Of a DNA stretch of 64,000 bases, positions 21,161 through 33,438 are shown piece after piece. Below the pieces are notes generated by a model. That model was not told the origin of the DNA and did no database searches. It saw only the letters and a program-made list of their open reading frames with translations. Origin of the DNA: Scalesia atractyloides (lineage: Eukaryota > Streptophyta > Magnoliopsida > Asterales > Asteraceae); contig CAMTDV010000030.1 of the NCBI GenBank assembly GCA_947069175.1, positions 94,483,916 through 94,547,915 on the forward strand, written 5' to 3'. The translations under genes were made by a program, and so were the position numbers. Every line of letters starts with the position of its first letter. The first letter of the stretch is position 1.

Positions 21161-21409
21161 GGGATATTGGATTTAAATAATCTGAACTTTCACATATTGG
21201 CCAATAACACTCTGAACTTTCAGTTTGGACAGCAGCACTCCCAACTTTCAACTTATTGGCCAATAGCACTCCCAAATGCTAACGTGACACTGGTTTTGGA
21301 GTGTTATCGGCCAATAAGTTGAAAGTTGGGAGTGCTGTTATCCAAACTGAAAGTTCAGAGTGTTATCGGCCAATATGTGAAAGTTCGGATTATTTAAATC
21401 CAATATCCC
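21161..21409. mobile_element. Fold-back Mutator-type MITE
   Basis: Two arms of about 115 bp are nearly perfect reverse complements around a short centre (about 21278-21295), starting GGGATATTGGATTTAAATAA. Flanks are TTTAATTAA at 21152-21160 and 21410-21418, a perfect 9-bp target duplication as made by Mutator-like transposases. The transcript would be a long hairpin, a likely siRNA source. Confidence 0.85.
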
Positions 21410-21622
21410 TTTAATTAAAAGTTAAATAAATAAAGGTAGAAGAATATTATTTATTAGATGATAAATATGTATTATTAACAAGATAAATAATATGTATTTG
21501 AATGTCGATTACATAAATATAAAAAGTGGGGTATTTGTATTAGGATATAAAGATAGTAGTATTTAAATACAAATACTATTGTTATAGGCACTATAAACAC
21601 AAGGGGGTTATTGAGCCTTAGT

Positions 21623-21944
21623 ATTTTTTGAACGGCTAGTAGATTAACCGGTTAGGCTTTCGCACCAACTTCAGTGGTACACGAGAGACCTAGATTCGAA
21701 ACCAGGAGACCTTCTATTTTGGGCTTGGTACATCCTGGCCCTAAATCCGCCCGTGGACTGAAACACCACTAAGAATAGATATCATAGACATTTAATTCTC
21801 ACTGCGGCCCGTTCTAGGAGAAAACCCCGCAACCATAGCTTGTGTAAAAACCCCCTTGCCTCACCCTGTTGTGTCTAGTTGGGATAGAACCTGAATCCCT
21901 TAAGAGAAATCCAGTCTGCCAACCACTTGAACCAAGGACCATTG
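21623..21944 (-). mobile_element. SINE, GCCGTT-A-tail family, member 2
   Basis: GCCTTAGT flanks at 21615-21622 and 21945-21952. The minus strand begins with A-box-like GGTTCAAGTGGTTGGCAGAC, then a B-box-like TTCAGGTTCTATCCC, and ends CTAGCCGTTCAAAAAA. Diverged from the copies at 20633 and 42459. Confidence 0.65.
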
Positions 21945-21952
21945 GCCTTAGT

Positions 21953-24030
21953 TAATATACCATAAAACAAGTTTGTGAGACAAAATAACCCATACCATAA
22001 CCATCGACCACCCACCGCCACCGCTCGATTTTCCAGTCTAACCGGAAACCGTTTTTCGATTAGTTCTCGTTTATACGCTTTCGAGAACAGTTCTCGGATT
22101 TTTGCGAGGAAGGGTATTCGGGTTCCAAGATATGGGTCAAGGAATTGATTAGGGATCTTGGTTCGTGACGAACGTTACCTAGCGTGACAGTTCGTTAATT
22201 CAAGGTAAGCTTTGGTTCTTTGTCAAAGGTTAGTTTCTCGAAAAACACCCTATGGTTGTTTAATATTTATTACAAATTGCAATCCAATTTCTAGGCGGGT
22301 CTTGTCAGTTTTAGTTTGTATACACTTCTTCTTTTTAAATAATATAAATGTAAGGCTCCCAAACCGGGTATCTTATTGTCGGGTCACATCACAATGTATT
22401 GTTTAAAATAAGTTTTTTCACAAAAATACACAACGGAAATTTCAAGTAAAAGGAGTACCTGGTTAATTAAAAATAAAAAATATGTTATCTGTTCTCTAAT
22501 AAATTGAATGCGTTCAACCATATCACGGGTAATCCTATCCGCTAGCCAAGAGCAACACCAACTCAAACCACACACTTGCAAAACAATCTAACTTACAAGC
22601 AAAAGTCAGCTAAGCTTAGTGAGTTCTAATAGTTGAAGTTAAAACAAATCGTAACTGATTTATTTTAAATCCAGAATACCATCGTTGTAAAATCACCAAC
22701 GTTTATTAAAATACGTTATCATCATTTTAAAGTTTAACGACTCCAACCCGTCACCCATAACGACCCGTAACTCCACCCGTAACTTACAACCAACAACCTT
22801 ACAAGTAATCCTTTTTGATGTGAATTAGATTACTTAAATACCGAAGAACAACTCTTAATGCATCTTAATTCATAGGCCAATTAACCAAACTGATCCACAT
22901 CTAAGACGTAACAATTAATGGCCTAAAAGACTGGTTTATCATTAAGTACGATTACTTAAACTTGTTCCATAAAGTACAAGATATTCCTTAGAATAAATTC
23001 AATTGTACTTAACCTCCTTCTATAACTACACGATAAAAATTGTTCCTCACTATGTAATTATACATCATTCGTCACTCGCATAAATTAACATCATTCGTCA
23101 CCTGCATAATTTATCATCATTCATCAACTGCACAAATAAACATCATTTACCCACCATTTAACTAGCGTGAAACACATAAGCAAATAAGGTAGGAACCTAA
23201 CACATATTTTGGTCAAATCACCAAGAAGTGACCACTCGTCTCAATTTGCCACACGTAACTCCCCTCTTTGGGCCAGATTACTAGATTGTAGTTGTCATCG
23301 TCTCCCGCACATTAACCCCGAAGGGTCCGTCGTTGCCACTAGGGCTAATCACTTAAACACCTCAAGGGTGTTTCTTGTGATCTGGCGCCACCCCGAAGGT
23401 AACGCCGCCATCACGAAGCTAAGGAACCGGAAAAAGGAACAAACCCTAGATGATTAAGAACATTCTTACTACCACTAAGGTTTAAAACCTATAATTATCA
23501 ATTAAATTTTCACACGACCCAAGTCGTGCTTTTAATATCGATAACAACCACGACCGATACCTCTACGACCTCGACATCACTAAATAAAACGTCATTCGCC
23601 TACGCAAGACTAATAAAACCCGAATAATTACTAAATCGTAAAAAAACATTGTTCGTGGAAAAACGTTTATAAAACATATTTATTGCAAAACTCGTAAATC
23701 AATAAAACTCATACCATGTATGAAAACATGTTAAAAGCATGTATGCTAGCTCCGAAAATATTTAAGAAAAATGGGATTAGAACTCACCTGAATGTAATGC
23801 TCATATCTCGTGAATCTAAGGAACCGGAAGAAGGAACAAACCCTAGACGATTAAGACCATTCGTTAAACAGATATTTAACAATATCTACCATGTAAAACA
23901 TGAGAGATGATTGATGTGTGTGCTAGCAAGATTAATTAATTAAGGTTGTGAAGGACGTGTGGATCGTGTGAATCCGGATGAAGCTAAGGGTGTTATAGCT
24001 AGGGGGTGTTAAAGGGATTCCCGAAGATTG
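21953..24030. other. Unassigned interval, LTR-like in texture
   Basis: No gene supported. AAGGAACCGGAA(A/G)AAGGAACAAACCCTAGA occurs at about 23421-23450 and again at 23819-23848, so part of the block is duplicated about 400 bp apart. Triplicate CATCATTCGTCAC-type words lie at 23065-23130. Composition resembles old LTR sequence but no ends were found. Confidence 0.35.
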
Positions 24031-24047
24031 GAACATGGTGCTGCCAA

Positions 24048-24405
24048 AAAAGTAGGGTTTTGAGAATGGGTCTTGAAAAGATATCAGATTCTGTGAGGTT
24101 ATGGAAAGCACTTGTGGAAGTTGCTGCTAATGAGGATGATACAAAGCTTTTGCTTCAGAGAACGGCGGAATGTTGCCCGTTGCATGTGGAGTTATGGCTT
24201 GCCTTAGCTCGGTTGGAAAAGTATGATACGGCTAAGAAGGTGTTAAATAAGGCAAGAGAGAAGCTTCGTAAAGAACGAGCAACTTGGATCGCTGCAACTA
24301 AACTGGAAGAAGCTTTTGGAAACACATTTATGGTTGGGAAGATAATAGAAGGGGTATTCGGGCTTTTTACATAGAGAATGGGTGGAGATTGATTAAGAGT
24401 AGGAA
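24048..24405 (+). pseudogene. PRP6/STABILIZED1-like splicing factor fragment
   Basis: A frame of about 105 residues matches the HAT-repeat region of pre-mRNA-processing factor 6 (U5 snRNP; STA1 in plants): KSRVLRMGLEKI, DSVRLWKALVE, AECCPLHVELWLALARLE, AKKVLNKAREKL and KLEEAFGNTFMVGKIIE. After GKIIE the frame shifts and stops. There is no start, no upstream domain and no rest of the repeats, which in the full protein make up most of about 1000 residues. It is a transposed gene fragment or relic. The family is recognised from motifs; the parent locus is unknown. Confidence 0.8.
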
Positions 24406-24440
24406 CCAAATCCAATAATAGGTAAGTAATTTTATACAGT

Positions 24441-24766
24441 TGTTACAAGAAACATACTAATAAAAGCGACTTTAGTGGAAAGCAAGAATCGTAAACCAAC
24501 GATTATATCTCTATAAAGAGAATCATACAAGTGAGCTTTACAAGGTATGTTTTGAGGTACACTTGTATTAGTTGGGTGATTTGCCAATGAAACATTCAAG
24601 CCCTATTTATAGTAGTTGATATCCTCTCTCTAGATATTTCCAATTCTTGATAATTCTATACATAACATCTATGATACTCACTAGCAAGATTTAAAGACTT
24701 CTATACATTTATCAATACTAATAACTAATTTCAGACAATTCTAAGGAATATATAGACTACTCCAAC
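24441..24766 (-). mobile_element. Copia-like solo LTR (probable)
   Basis: On the minus strand it runs from TGTTGGAGTAGTC to CTTGTAACA, with CTATAAATAGGGC (TATA box, about 24604-24616) in the middle. No convincing target duplication was found. Confidence 0.4.
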
Positions 24767-25079
24767 ACACAATTCCAAGGAATATCAAACCCGACTCGTT
24801 CAATATGCATAACTGTTAGATCTCTGTAAAAACAAATGCACAAACATAACTAAAGCTCGGCTACGAAATGTAAAAACCCACGAACACACAACACTAACAT
24901 AGCAGATTTATGAACATCCGACGATATACAATCTCCTCAACCCAACATGCACACGCACATGTTGGTACAACTTTTTATAGAAAATAAAATTTGTTACGCT
25001 TATTATATACTTCGATAAAAAAATCCTAAATCCCTCAAAGAAAAGCCTAAACCAAACTCATCCAACGCGAGATGATAGT
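24767..25079. other. 3' flank of the TIR1/AFB-like gene
   Basis: AT-rich, no gene. Probably the 3'UTR and downstream region of the minus-strand gene that ends at 25080. Confidence 0.4.
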
Positions 25080-25912
25080 TTAATAATCATAAATATGAGC
25101 TAAAAGTGCATCATCAATAAAAGAAAAGGTGTTGATCTCAACCTTCTTCAAGTTCTTGCACCCATTGAACACATATTCCATTGCCGCATCACTTTCACAT
25201 CCGCTTGGTATAGAAAGCACCTCCAATCTTTCTGCATACATACCAATATAAAGAAAAACATCATTCGTCAAAAGTCCCGAGGCAGTCAACTTCTTGAGGT
25301 CCTTGCATGATTCCACAATGGCACCATACCCGTGATCAAACGGTTGAAGAGTGGTGTGGTCGGGCTGTTTTGGCGTCGAGATGATTAGTTTAAAGCGAGT
25401 GATGTCTGGGCAATTCTTGGAAAATGTTACCAGGGCCGAATTCGTCATTTGACTACAAAAGTAGGTTAGCGTTTTAAGCTTTTGACAGCCGGTGGATAGT
25501 GCAGTTAAACCCACTTCTGTTACAACAACGCCTCCTATTCCCTGAAATACCCTTATGTCTTCAAGGTTTATACAGTTGTGAGACATAGCTTCAAGACCTT
25601 CGTCTCCAATGCAATCTCCTCGTACCTGAAGCAAAGTTACCAATCCGAAAAGTAATGAAATAAGTATTACCGGATATTTTTGGTGAGTGTGAGAACATGT
25701 TAGTCTAGGGGTGTTAAATGGGTCGTGTTCGTGGGTAGGCGGGTCACACCCTACACGAACCCGAACATGACACAGACATGAGAATTGTGTTGGACACATG
25801 AACCCAGACACAACATGAGTTCAGACAGGTTGTCATGAACATGACCCGTTTAAACCAGAGTTTTATTTTATTCATTTGTTCATATTAATACTCTATAATT
25901 ACAAATTTACAA

Positions 25913-25960
<48 letters not shown>

Positions 25961-28096
25961 GTATATTAAGTAAGTATTTTAACTACAAACCTAATACTCA
26001 TTTCCCTTTTATACATGAATTTTTTTGCATACAATATCCAACCAATATGAGTTGTGACAAAAAAATTTAAAGTTTTATTTTTTATTTTAATATAAACAGG
26101 TTAAATGGGTCAGCCCGCAAACTTGACGGGTCGAACATCCGTTTAGCCTAACATGCTCGTGCATTTGACCCTAAACTGACCCATGCCTGTTTAGACTAAA
26201 CCCAATCCATGAATTTCGTATAAGGTTGACGTCGTGTCAGAAATTCACACCCATACCTGTTACCGGTAAACTCACTAGGGACACCAACAATACCCTGTTA
26301 ACCAATGGGATCAAACAAAAGGGCATAAAACCAGTGCAAAGCGAATTAAGTATCACTAGTTTGTATCCAATAACGAAGAACTTACCCATAAACGTCTAAG
26401 CGTAGTGCATTTCGTTATAAAATTGACCAGCTCAACGCTCGAAAGATTTGCAGCAAACCTCACATTCAGAAAAACAAGATTCGAGCAGACCGGATAAAGG
26501 GCATGTACTAACATGGTGGGAATCCGATGGAAAAACGTGAGGCTTTGGATCGATTCACGGTTGTGTAACGACTGTGACAGCTGCAGAAAAGATGTCTGTG
26601 TGTTTTGAAGCGTACATCCGAGACCTAAGTGTACCAGTTGAGGTGATTTCGTCAAGATTCTTCGAATGGTGTCGATAGACACTGTTTTGCGTAACGAAAG
26701 AGACGATAGATTCGGGCACCTAGCCACTAGTTGTGAAAGATCTGTCGGATTTATTAATCCTCTAATGCATGAGATGTTTAGAGATACGAGTGATGATAAA
26801 GTCTCTGGGAAGCTACGAAGCCACTGTCCGGTTTGATCAATAACGGCGCATCTTTCCACTTCCAATCGCTCAAGATTCCTACACAGATTTTGAATAACAG
26901 ATACAGGATATGACTATTTTGGTAACTATAATATTTAACATTTTCACTCAACTAATCCATTGGATCCATGCAATAGCTTTCAAAGGGATTTGTTTATCGC
27001 TAACACAAACCCAAAAATCATGTCAGACACGTGAACTCAAATATTCACGAGTTGTTAGGAACACAACCCTTTTAACCCTATTTTTTTTTTTACTTTTTGC
27101 TTCGTAATTCTCTAATATTACAAATATACAACAGATAATACAAATGTATATAAAACAATTACATTACATCCCTTTTGATTTATAAAAATGCTAGCTTTAA
27201 ATACCCAACCATGAGTTAGCCGCACCCACGAATGATATAAATACTACTCTTACAGTAACATATACATATATACCTATTATGCGGGTATAACCAAAAAGGA
27301 TTAGATCACTTCAGGAAATATGTTCAACCAATTTATTATGACATAAACACACATTTTAAACCGTTTCGACCAAATTCAAACCCATTCATCCAACTTATGA
27401 CATAAACACACATTTTAAACCGTTTTGACTAAATCAAACCCATAAACTTTATGTATGTCATAAATTCACACCTAGTGATCATCAGCGGGCGGGCCATGTC
27501 CAACCCAAAAGTCACAAGGCCCATAACCCAACCCAAGGTACAAACTTTTTTATTTTTTCTGAAATCTTATTATACAATGTATGCTATATGTATATCAGTG
27601 ATCTCAATAAACTTCACAAACAATAAAAAGGTAACAAAATTTACCGGCAATTAGACGCGATAGCCGAAAGCCCAACAATACTAAACCCGGCACAGGAACA
27701 CAAAACCAACGACTTAAACCCGCGAAAACAGCTCGAAACCATCTCTAACATCTGATCCGACACAACCATCCGCTTCAACTTAAGATGCTCCAACATGGGA
27801 CACCTTTCAGACATAACCTTAACCCACGGATCAACGGTCCCATCCCAATCATTATCAACAAACCTGGGATACACAACCCCCGATCGGCGGTTCAAGACGA
27901 GCGATCGGAGGTTAGGGAACCGTTCGATCACTCGTGTGGGAACCACAGCGTGACAATTGGACACGTAGACGGTTCTACGAGTGTTTCGGTCGATTCTGTA
28001 CCATTGTTTGTTGACTAATGAAGCGGAATTGCGATCAAGATTGGAGGTGAGGTTGTTGATGATGATTTCGAGGAGTGATTCGGGGAGATGAGGCAT
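25080..28096 (-). CDS. TIR1/AFB-like auxin receptor F-box LRR protein, short form
   Basis: Three exons on the minus strand: 28096-27645, 26878-26386 and 25625-25080, with GT-AG introns (donors GTAAAT and GTAAGT) joining in frame to 496 residues. Family role: F-box subunit of SCF ubiquitin ligases that binds auxin and degrades Aux/IAA repressors. Exon 1 has the F-box (LPESLLEIIINNLTSNLDRN, SLVNKQWYRID) and RFPNLRSL; exon 2 has SLVSLNISC and LRRLW; exon 3 has FCSQMTNSALVTFSKNCPD, YGAIVESCKDLKKL and SGLLTNDVFLYIG. The product stops after ALLAHIYDY, whereas TIR1/AFB proteins of about 570-600 residues go on with further LRRs and a C-terminal cap. The start at 28096 places the F-box close to the N-terminus as in TIR1; an upstream in-frame extension to 28255 looks non-conserved. 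It is a diverged or degenerating paralogue. Confidence 0.85.
25706..26255. mobile_element. hAT-like MITE in intron 2
   Basis: TAGGGGTGTTAAATGGGTCG at the left and TCAGAAATTCACACCCATA at the right are degenerate inverted ends; the interior repeats GGGTCGTGTTCGTGGG-like words in both orientations. An AATA/AAT microsatellite lies at 25915-25960. No clear target duplication. Confidence 0.5.
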
Positions 28097-28539
28097 GTTT
28101 TGATTGATCTGTGATGATGAGAATTTTGAAATTGGAGGTTTTGATGGATGGGTTTGAAGTGTTGACTTGTGAAGGTTGTGGTCTTGTGGGAATTTTTGAT
28201 TTGTTTGGAAGGAAATGTGACGGAGATTTTGGCAGAAAGGTCTGAAGTTGAACAACAGTTTTTGAGTTTTGTTTGTGGATGATGATGAATGGTTATGGTT
28301 GATTTTTGACCGAATTCATGGGTTGTTTATGGTTGGGCCGTGATTTGGGCCTAATGGGTCTAGGAAGGTTTGCCATTATAAGATTGATCCGACCCATATA
28401 TTATAAACTAGCAATATGGTGTCCGCGTGATGCGACGGGAGCGACACTTTGTATTATCATACTTGTTTCTATTACTTTCTTTATTCGTATAATATATATT
28501 GTAGCATCCACTGGTGAATATACGTAATAAGCGAAGCCT
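28097..28539. promoter_or_regulatory. Upstream region of the TIR1/AFB-like gene
   Basis: Immediately 5' of the minus-strand gene. Contains GGGCC words (28336-28360) and no clear TATA box. Functional assignment is positional only. Confidence 0.3.
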
Positions 28540-28870
28540 CCGGTTAGTCCATTTCATTGTGGTGTGCATGGTTCGGTTGTTATCCTCAATTGAAATCGAA
28601 AACGAAGTCATCGGTTAGTCTATTTTATTAAACAACTGGTTTTCGGTTAATCAGTTTGGTTTATTTAGTTAGATTGACGGTATTTTGTTTGGTTCAGATA
28701 GTTTTGGTTAATAGCTAAAATGAAACTGGAGCCAAAGCTTTTCGTTATAAATGCATGAAGTTGGGGTATAAATATATGAAATAGATGAATAAATACATAG
28801 AATGGAGGTATAAAATATGAGTTACATGAATTGGAGGTATAAAAGCTAGACGTAGATAAAATATGAACAG
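28540..28870. mobile_element. MITE fragment with GGAGGTATAAA minisatellite
   Basis: GGTTCGGTTGTTATCC, TTCGGTTAATC and repeats of the type ATGAAATGGAGGTATAAATA match the complete element at 45156-45715. Ends are not preserved. Confidence 0.5.
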
Positions 28871-28876
28871 TCCGGT

Positions 28877-31547
28877 TGTCACACCCTCAAATTACCACTT
28901 GCAGAGTTCTACCGCGAGGCGTGCGACTGCCCAGGATCCAGCCACTAATCATGTCGAACTATAGTAATAATATAAACCAAGTCATCATGTCCAACATAAA
29001 AAGTGAACTTCAAATTAAACTTTTAAAAATAGTATGTGTTCAGCGGAAGCAAATGTACAATTGTTGAAATAATAAAAACCATTTTTGCTCAAAAAGTAAA
29101 CATAACATTAAGCGTTTCATCAAACAATACGACCCATGACAGCTCCTACTCCTCAGACTGCAAGTTCCCATGCAAGATATATCTAACAACCTGCAAGCAT
29201 GCAGAAAAAGTGTATCAGCGATTAAGCCGGCGAGTTCACAGTTTTGTTTAACGAAAACCGGTTTGTGTTTAGTTTAAAGACATGTTGATAATAACTCGAT
29301 ACCGCAGTGACGTCAGTTTGTTTGCCCTTCCCCAATGCCTATCAACATTGAGATCATGTGGTTAAGGTCATTAGTTCACGCCCCTCCAATCCGGGTACGG
29401 TGTGAGGTTGTCAAGCCTAATAGCGCTATCAACTAACACCCCGTTGCCCTCCAAGAAACTAGTTCGGTAATAAGATGGGACTTAAGTGATAGAGGTGAGT
29501 AGATTATCCAACATCGAAATTAAACTTCAACAGTTATGAAAAATATTCCTCCAAAGAATAGTTGTTTCGTAAATGTATTCCTCCAAGGAATAATAGTTTG
29601 TTTGTTACCTAGGAATGCATGCTTGTAAAAGAGCAGTGAACTCACCTTAGTTTGCTCGGTTAAAAGGCAGAAATTAAATGTGGAGTGGAACGGGTCAATC
29701 ACGTCCTAACACGATTATCGATTAAAAGTTAGTGGGTGAACTCACACGGAGACGCGGATCCTACACGTATCTAACACGTAGCACGTAAAATATTACATTA
29801 TATATACACACACATGCATGCAAACTGTTGCTATTCGAAATAGCGACCACCTTTTCGTCACAAATCACATAATAAATCTTGTCACAAAAATGCAGCTTTT
29901 TAGTGCATTTTCGGACAATTTGCGGTGCGTTAATCGGGACCGTTCGGGCACCGGATAGTTCCCGAAGAACTACAGAACGTGTCAGTCGAACCAAAGACCA
30001 TTGTATTAAAATTTGGTTTGACTAAATCCCTTACGGATTTTCCGTAAAAAATCTTGCGCCAAATAGTGATCAGATTCATCACTTTCTGATTACCGCTTAT
30101 GGAAAAATTTATTTAAAAATCTTCGATTATCCGATTGACGTAATTCTAGTTGAAGATTTTTGGAATCACCTGGAAGTACTTACAGTAAAAATTTCAGATC
30201 ATAACTCAATTCCTACATTGAGTTATGACTCTCGTAATGGGCTGAAAATTCTGACGAAAAACGCAGCCTGAACCTTTGACACGAAATAAATCATTTAAAA
30301 TATCAAACGACGTAAAAAAAAATGCGATTCCAGTTGGGTTTGAAAGGTATTGCCTGGTAGTTAATCATGGACACAAGAAACAACAATTTTTGATAAAATT
30401 TGACCCGGTTACAGCCGATTAAAGTCGGCTGTAACTGTTGGACAGATTACCGTTTTCGTTACCGATCCTGCAAACGACTATCTAGCGAACCCACGACCCG
30501 TAAGCATTAATCCCAGCAGGTTATTAGTCATTTATCTCAGTTTTAACATGCTCAAACATCAAGAATCATCCATAACTACAAAATTACGCAGCCGTAAAAA
30601 GGAAATCATGCATGAACAATTTATAGCATTCAGAACGCAGCCAAGTTACAAGGTGTTTACAACCGAAAACACATATATAATCACTAGAGCTAAGCATAAC
30701 AAATAAACGCAGCCATATTACTCCTGATTGAATCATCGAAAAGTATGTATGAACACTTATATCCTAACATAGGTGCAAAGATTAGTTACCCAGCGATTGA
30801 GTTGCTTGATTTAAGCTGCCTAGAAGTCGATACTTGGGTTTCTTGGACTCGTTCGTTGATCACAGAGGAAAGGAGAAGAAAAAATCCTGGAGCAGAGGTG
30901 TGTCGCAGGTTAGGGTTATAGAATAATGGAGTTGGCTGCAAATAAAAGTGATCTATAAAGATATATGGGTTGGTGGCGGTTTGGATGGCTGGTAGGGTTG
31001 GGCTGATAATTAAATAGAGGGGGGGGGGGTTTGGGCTGCTTATAATTAACGCAAATATGTGGGGTGTGGGCTTGGGTGGAAAGTTGTAATCTTTATAATT
31101 GTCATGCACTAAAAAGAGATATAAAGGATATGCAGTAACGGAAATTTAGTATGGTGCATTTAAACAATTAAACTCATATTTCACATGGTACACATAATAT
31201 GGAAAATTAATAAATACCAAATTGGCTGAACCAAATTAGTAGATCAAGAGCCTTTGTTGGACCAGAGAATTAATATTTGGTGGAAGGATTCATAATGCAC
31301 ATTGGGTGACACATTAATTTAAGGACGCAAGAGGAGGTGTTTGGACCTCACGAAGCGTCTAGTTACGCGAGCGAGTTGGATCGACAAACGAGACATGTTG
31401 GTTCAAACAGTTCGAATCGGTTCAACGCAATATAAATAAAATATAATATGGTGAGAATATAATTAATTCCTCAAATAGTACGGGCGTATGATTCGATTAA
31501 TAAAAACAAAACAAACGGTTTAAACCTTGAAGTTACGGGTTGTCACA
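28877..31547 (-). mobile_element. LTR A, 3' LTR of a coding-free element
   Basis: Begins TGTCACACCC at 28877 and ends GGGTTGTCACA at 31547 (minus: TGTGACAACCC ... GGGTGTGACA), 2671 bp. Its first 730 bp recur with few changes at 32710-33438. Adjacent at 31548-31565 the minus strand has a purine-rich AACTTGGGGATGA, the polypurine tract position. The short ORFs inside look incidental. Confidence 0.75.
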
Positions 31548-32709
31548 TCATCCCCAAGTTGAAAGAAATTTCGTCCCGAAATTTGATAACTAGACACAGG
31601 AGAGTGAAAGACGAGTTAAGATGATTGTATATTTTCCTCGGATACCACATCATCTCCAAGTTGAAAGGAAATTTCGTCCCGAAATTTGCTAAGCAGTCAC
31701 GGAAGAGTGAAAGGAATTCGTTAAGATGACTGCATCAAAACTACTAAAAGTAACAGGAAGGTGGTCAATGTCAAACACCTGACCTATAGATCGAGTTTGC
31801 ATCCAACCTAAAAATATGGGATGTTTTACTCGGCTGACCGCCAGCCAATTCCTCAATGTTGTTTGGTTTTCAAGAGAGGTTTGGAGTTGATCCTAACAGT
31901 CTACTAAACTTCAAAGACACGAAACTCCAATCGGCGAGAATCGAATAAAACAGAAACGAAAAGATTGCTTACAGAAAACACACCGATCACAGAGATTCTA
32001 CATCCACAAGATACAAACATTAGAAAAATATGTAACGCATATTATTTCCATATTCAGTACAATTAGACAAGAAAATATAAGAGTATAGTTTAAGGCTAGC
32101 CACAAGATACAAACATTAGAAAAATATGTAACGCATATTATTTCCATATTCAGTACAATTAGACAAGAAAATATAAGAGTATAGTTTAAGGCTAGGTAGG
32201 AGTCCATCATTGCCATGGCTCCCATGGATACCTGAATCCCCAATTATGTCGGATAATGGGTCAGAATCCCTTTACATACGTTTGGTCTCACTGGGACTCA
32301 CATGCACCCCAAATTATGATTACGTGTGCACCCGTAATGATAATTTGATTTGAATGTTCACCCCAATTCCTCCTACTTGTGTCAAAAGATTCTCAGATCG
32401 AATGTGAAAAGTGATTTTTTTTTCAAAGCGACAAAGAGCACAAAAGTCTAGAGGTAATGTCATACCAACGATTCGCCATAGCATAAATAAGTAACACATA
32501 AAATCGCGCTATAATGATGTGTGTACGACTATATTTAATGCAATGCGTATGTATATGCTAAATGTATTGTGTATGCGACATTAAAAGATTAACCTTGCAA
32601 TCTGGAGCGCAGTGTCATGGTCGTTTTCGGAACCGATTTGGTTATAGTCTGGTTTTACAAAAACTTTTTAAAACCAAGTTCACTATAACCAGTGGCTCTG
32701 ATACCAATC
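31548..32709 (-). mobile_element. Internal region without genes (LARD-like)
   Basis: Only about 1160 bp lie between polypurine tract and PBS. A dyad AAATTTCGTCCCGAAATTT occurs at 31567-31585 and 31671-31689 within a repeat of about 105 bp. A perfect or near-perfect 96-bp tandem duplication lies at 32004-32195. No gag or pol is recognisable, so the element depends on others. Confidence 0.65.
32694..32707 (-). other. Primer-binding site (initiator tRNA-Met)
   Basis: The minus strand reads TTGGTATCAGAGCC two bases after the end of LTR B. It fixes the minus direction of this element. Confidence 0.85.
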
Positions 32710-33438
32710 TGTCACACCCTCAAATTACCACTTGCAGAGTTCTACCGCGAGGCGTGCGACTGCCCAGGGTCCAGCCACTAATCATGTCGAACTATAGTAA
32801 TAATATAAACCAAGTCATCATGTCCAACATAAAAAGTGAACTTCAAATTAAACATTTAAAAATAGTATGTGTTCAGCGGAAGCAAATGTACAATTGTTTA
32901 AATAATAAAAACCATTTTTGCTCAGAAAGTAAACATAACATTAAGCGTTTCGTTAAACAATACGACCCATGACAGCTCCTACTCCTCAGACTGCAAGTTC
33001 CCATGCAAGATATATCTAACAACCTGCAAGCATGCAGAAAAAGTGTATCAGTGATTAAGCCGGCGAGTTCACAGTTTTGTTTAACGAAAATTGGTTTGTG
33101 TTTAGTTTAAAGACATGTCGATAATAACTCAATACCGCAGTGACGTCAGTTTGTTTGCCCTTCCCCAATGCCTATCAACATTGAGATCATGTGGTTAAGG
33201 TCATTAGTTCATGCCCGTCCAATCCAGGTACGGTGTGAGATTGTCAAGCCTAATAGCGCTATCAACTAATACCCCGTTGCCCTCCAAACAACCAGTTCGA
33301 TAATAAGATGGGACTTAAGTGATAGAGGTGAGTAGATTATCCAACATCAAAATTAAACTTCAACAATTATGAAAAGTATTCCTCCAAGGAATAGTTGTTT
33401 TGTAAATGTATTCCTCCAAGGAATAATAGTTTGTTTGG
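32710..33438 (-). mobile_element. LTR B, truncated 5' LTR
   Basis: Matches LTR A from TGTCACACCC to GGAATAATAGTTTGTTTG and then departs abruptly at about 33438, where LTR A continues for almost 2 kb. The distal part was lost by deletion or rearrangement. Confidence 0.75.

Noticed and set aside
23209..23457. 82-codon plus-strand ORF
   Set aside because: No recognisable domain; lies in repeat-like DNA.
30786..31109. 107-codon minus-strand ORF
   Set aside because: Low-complexity, Pro-rich, inside an LTR; no conservation with other retroelement proteins.
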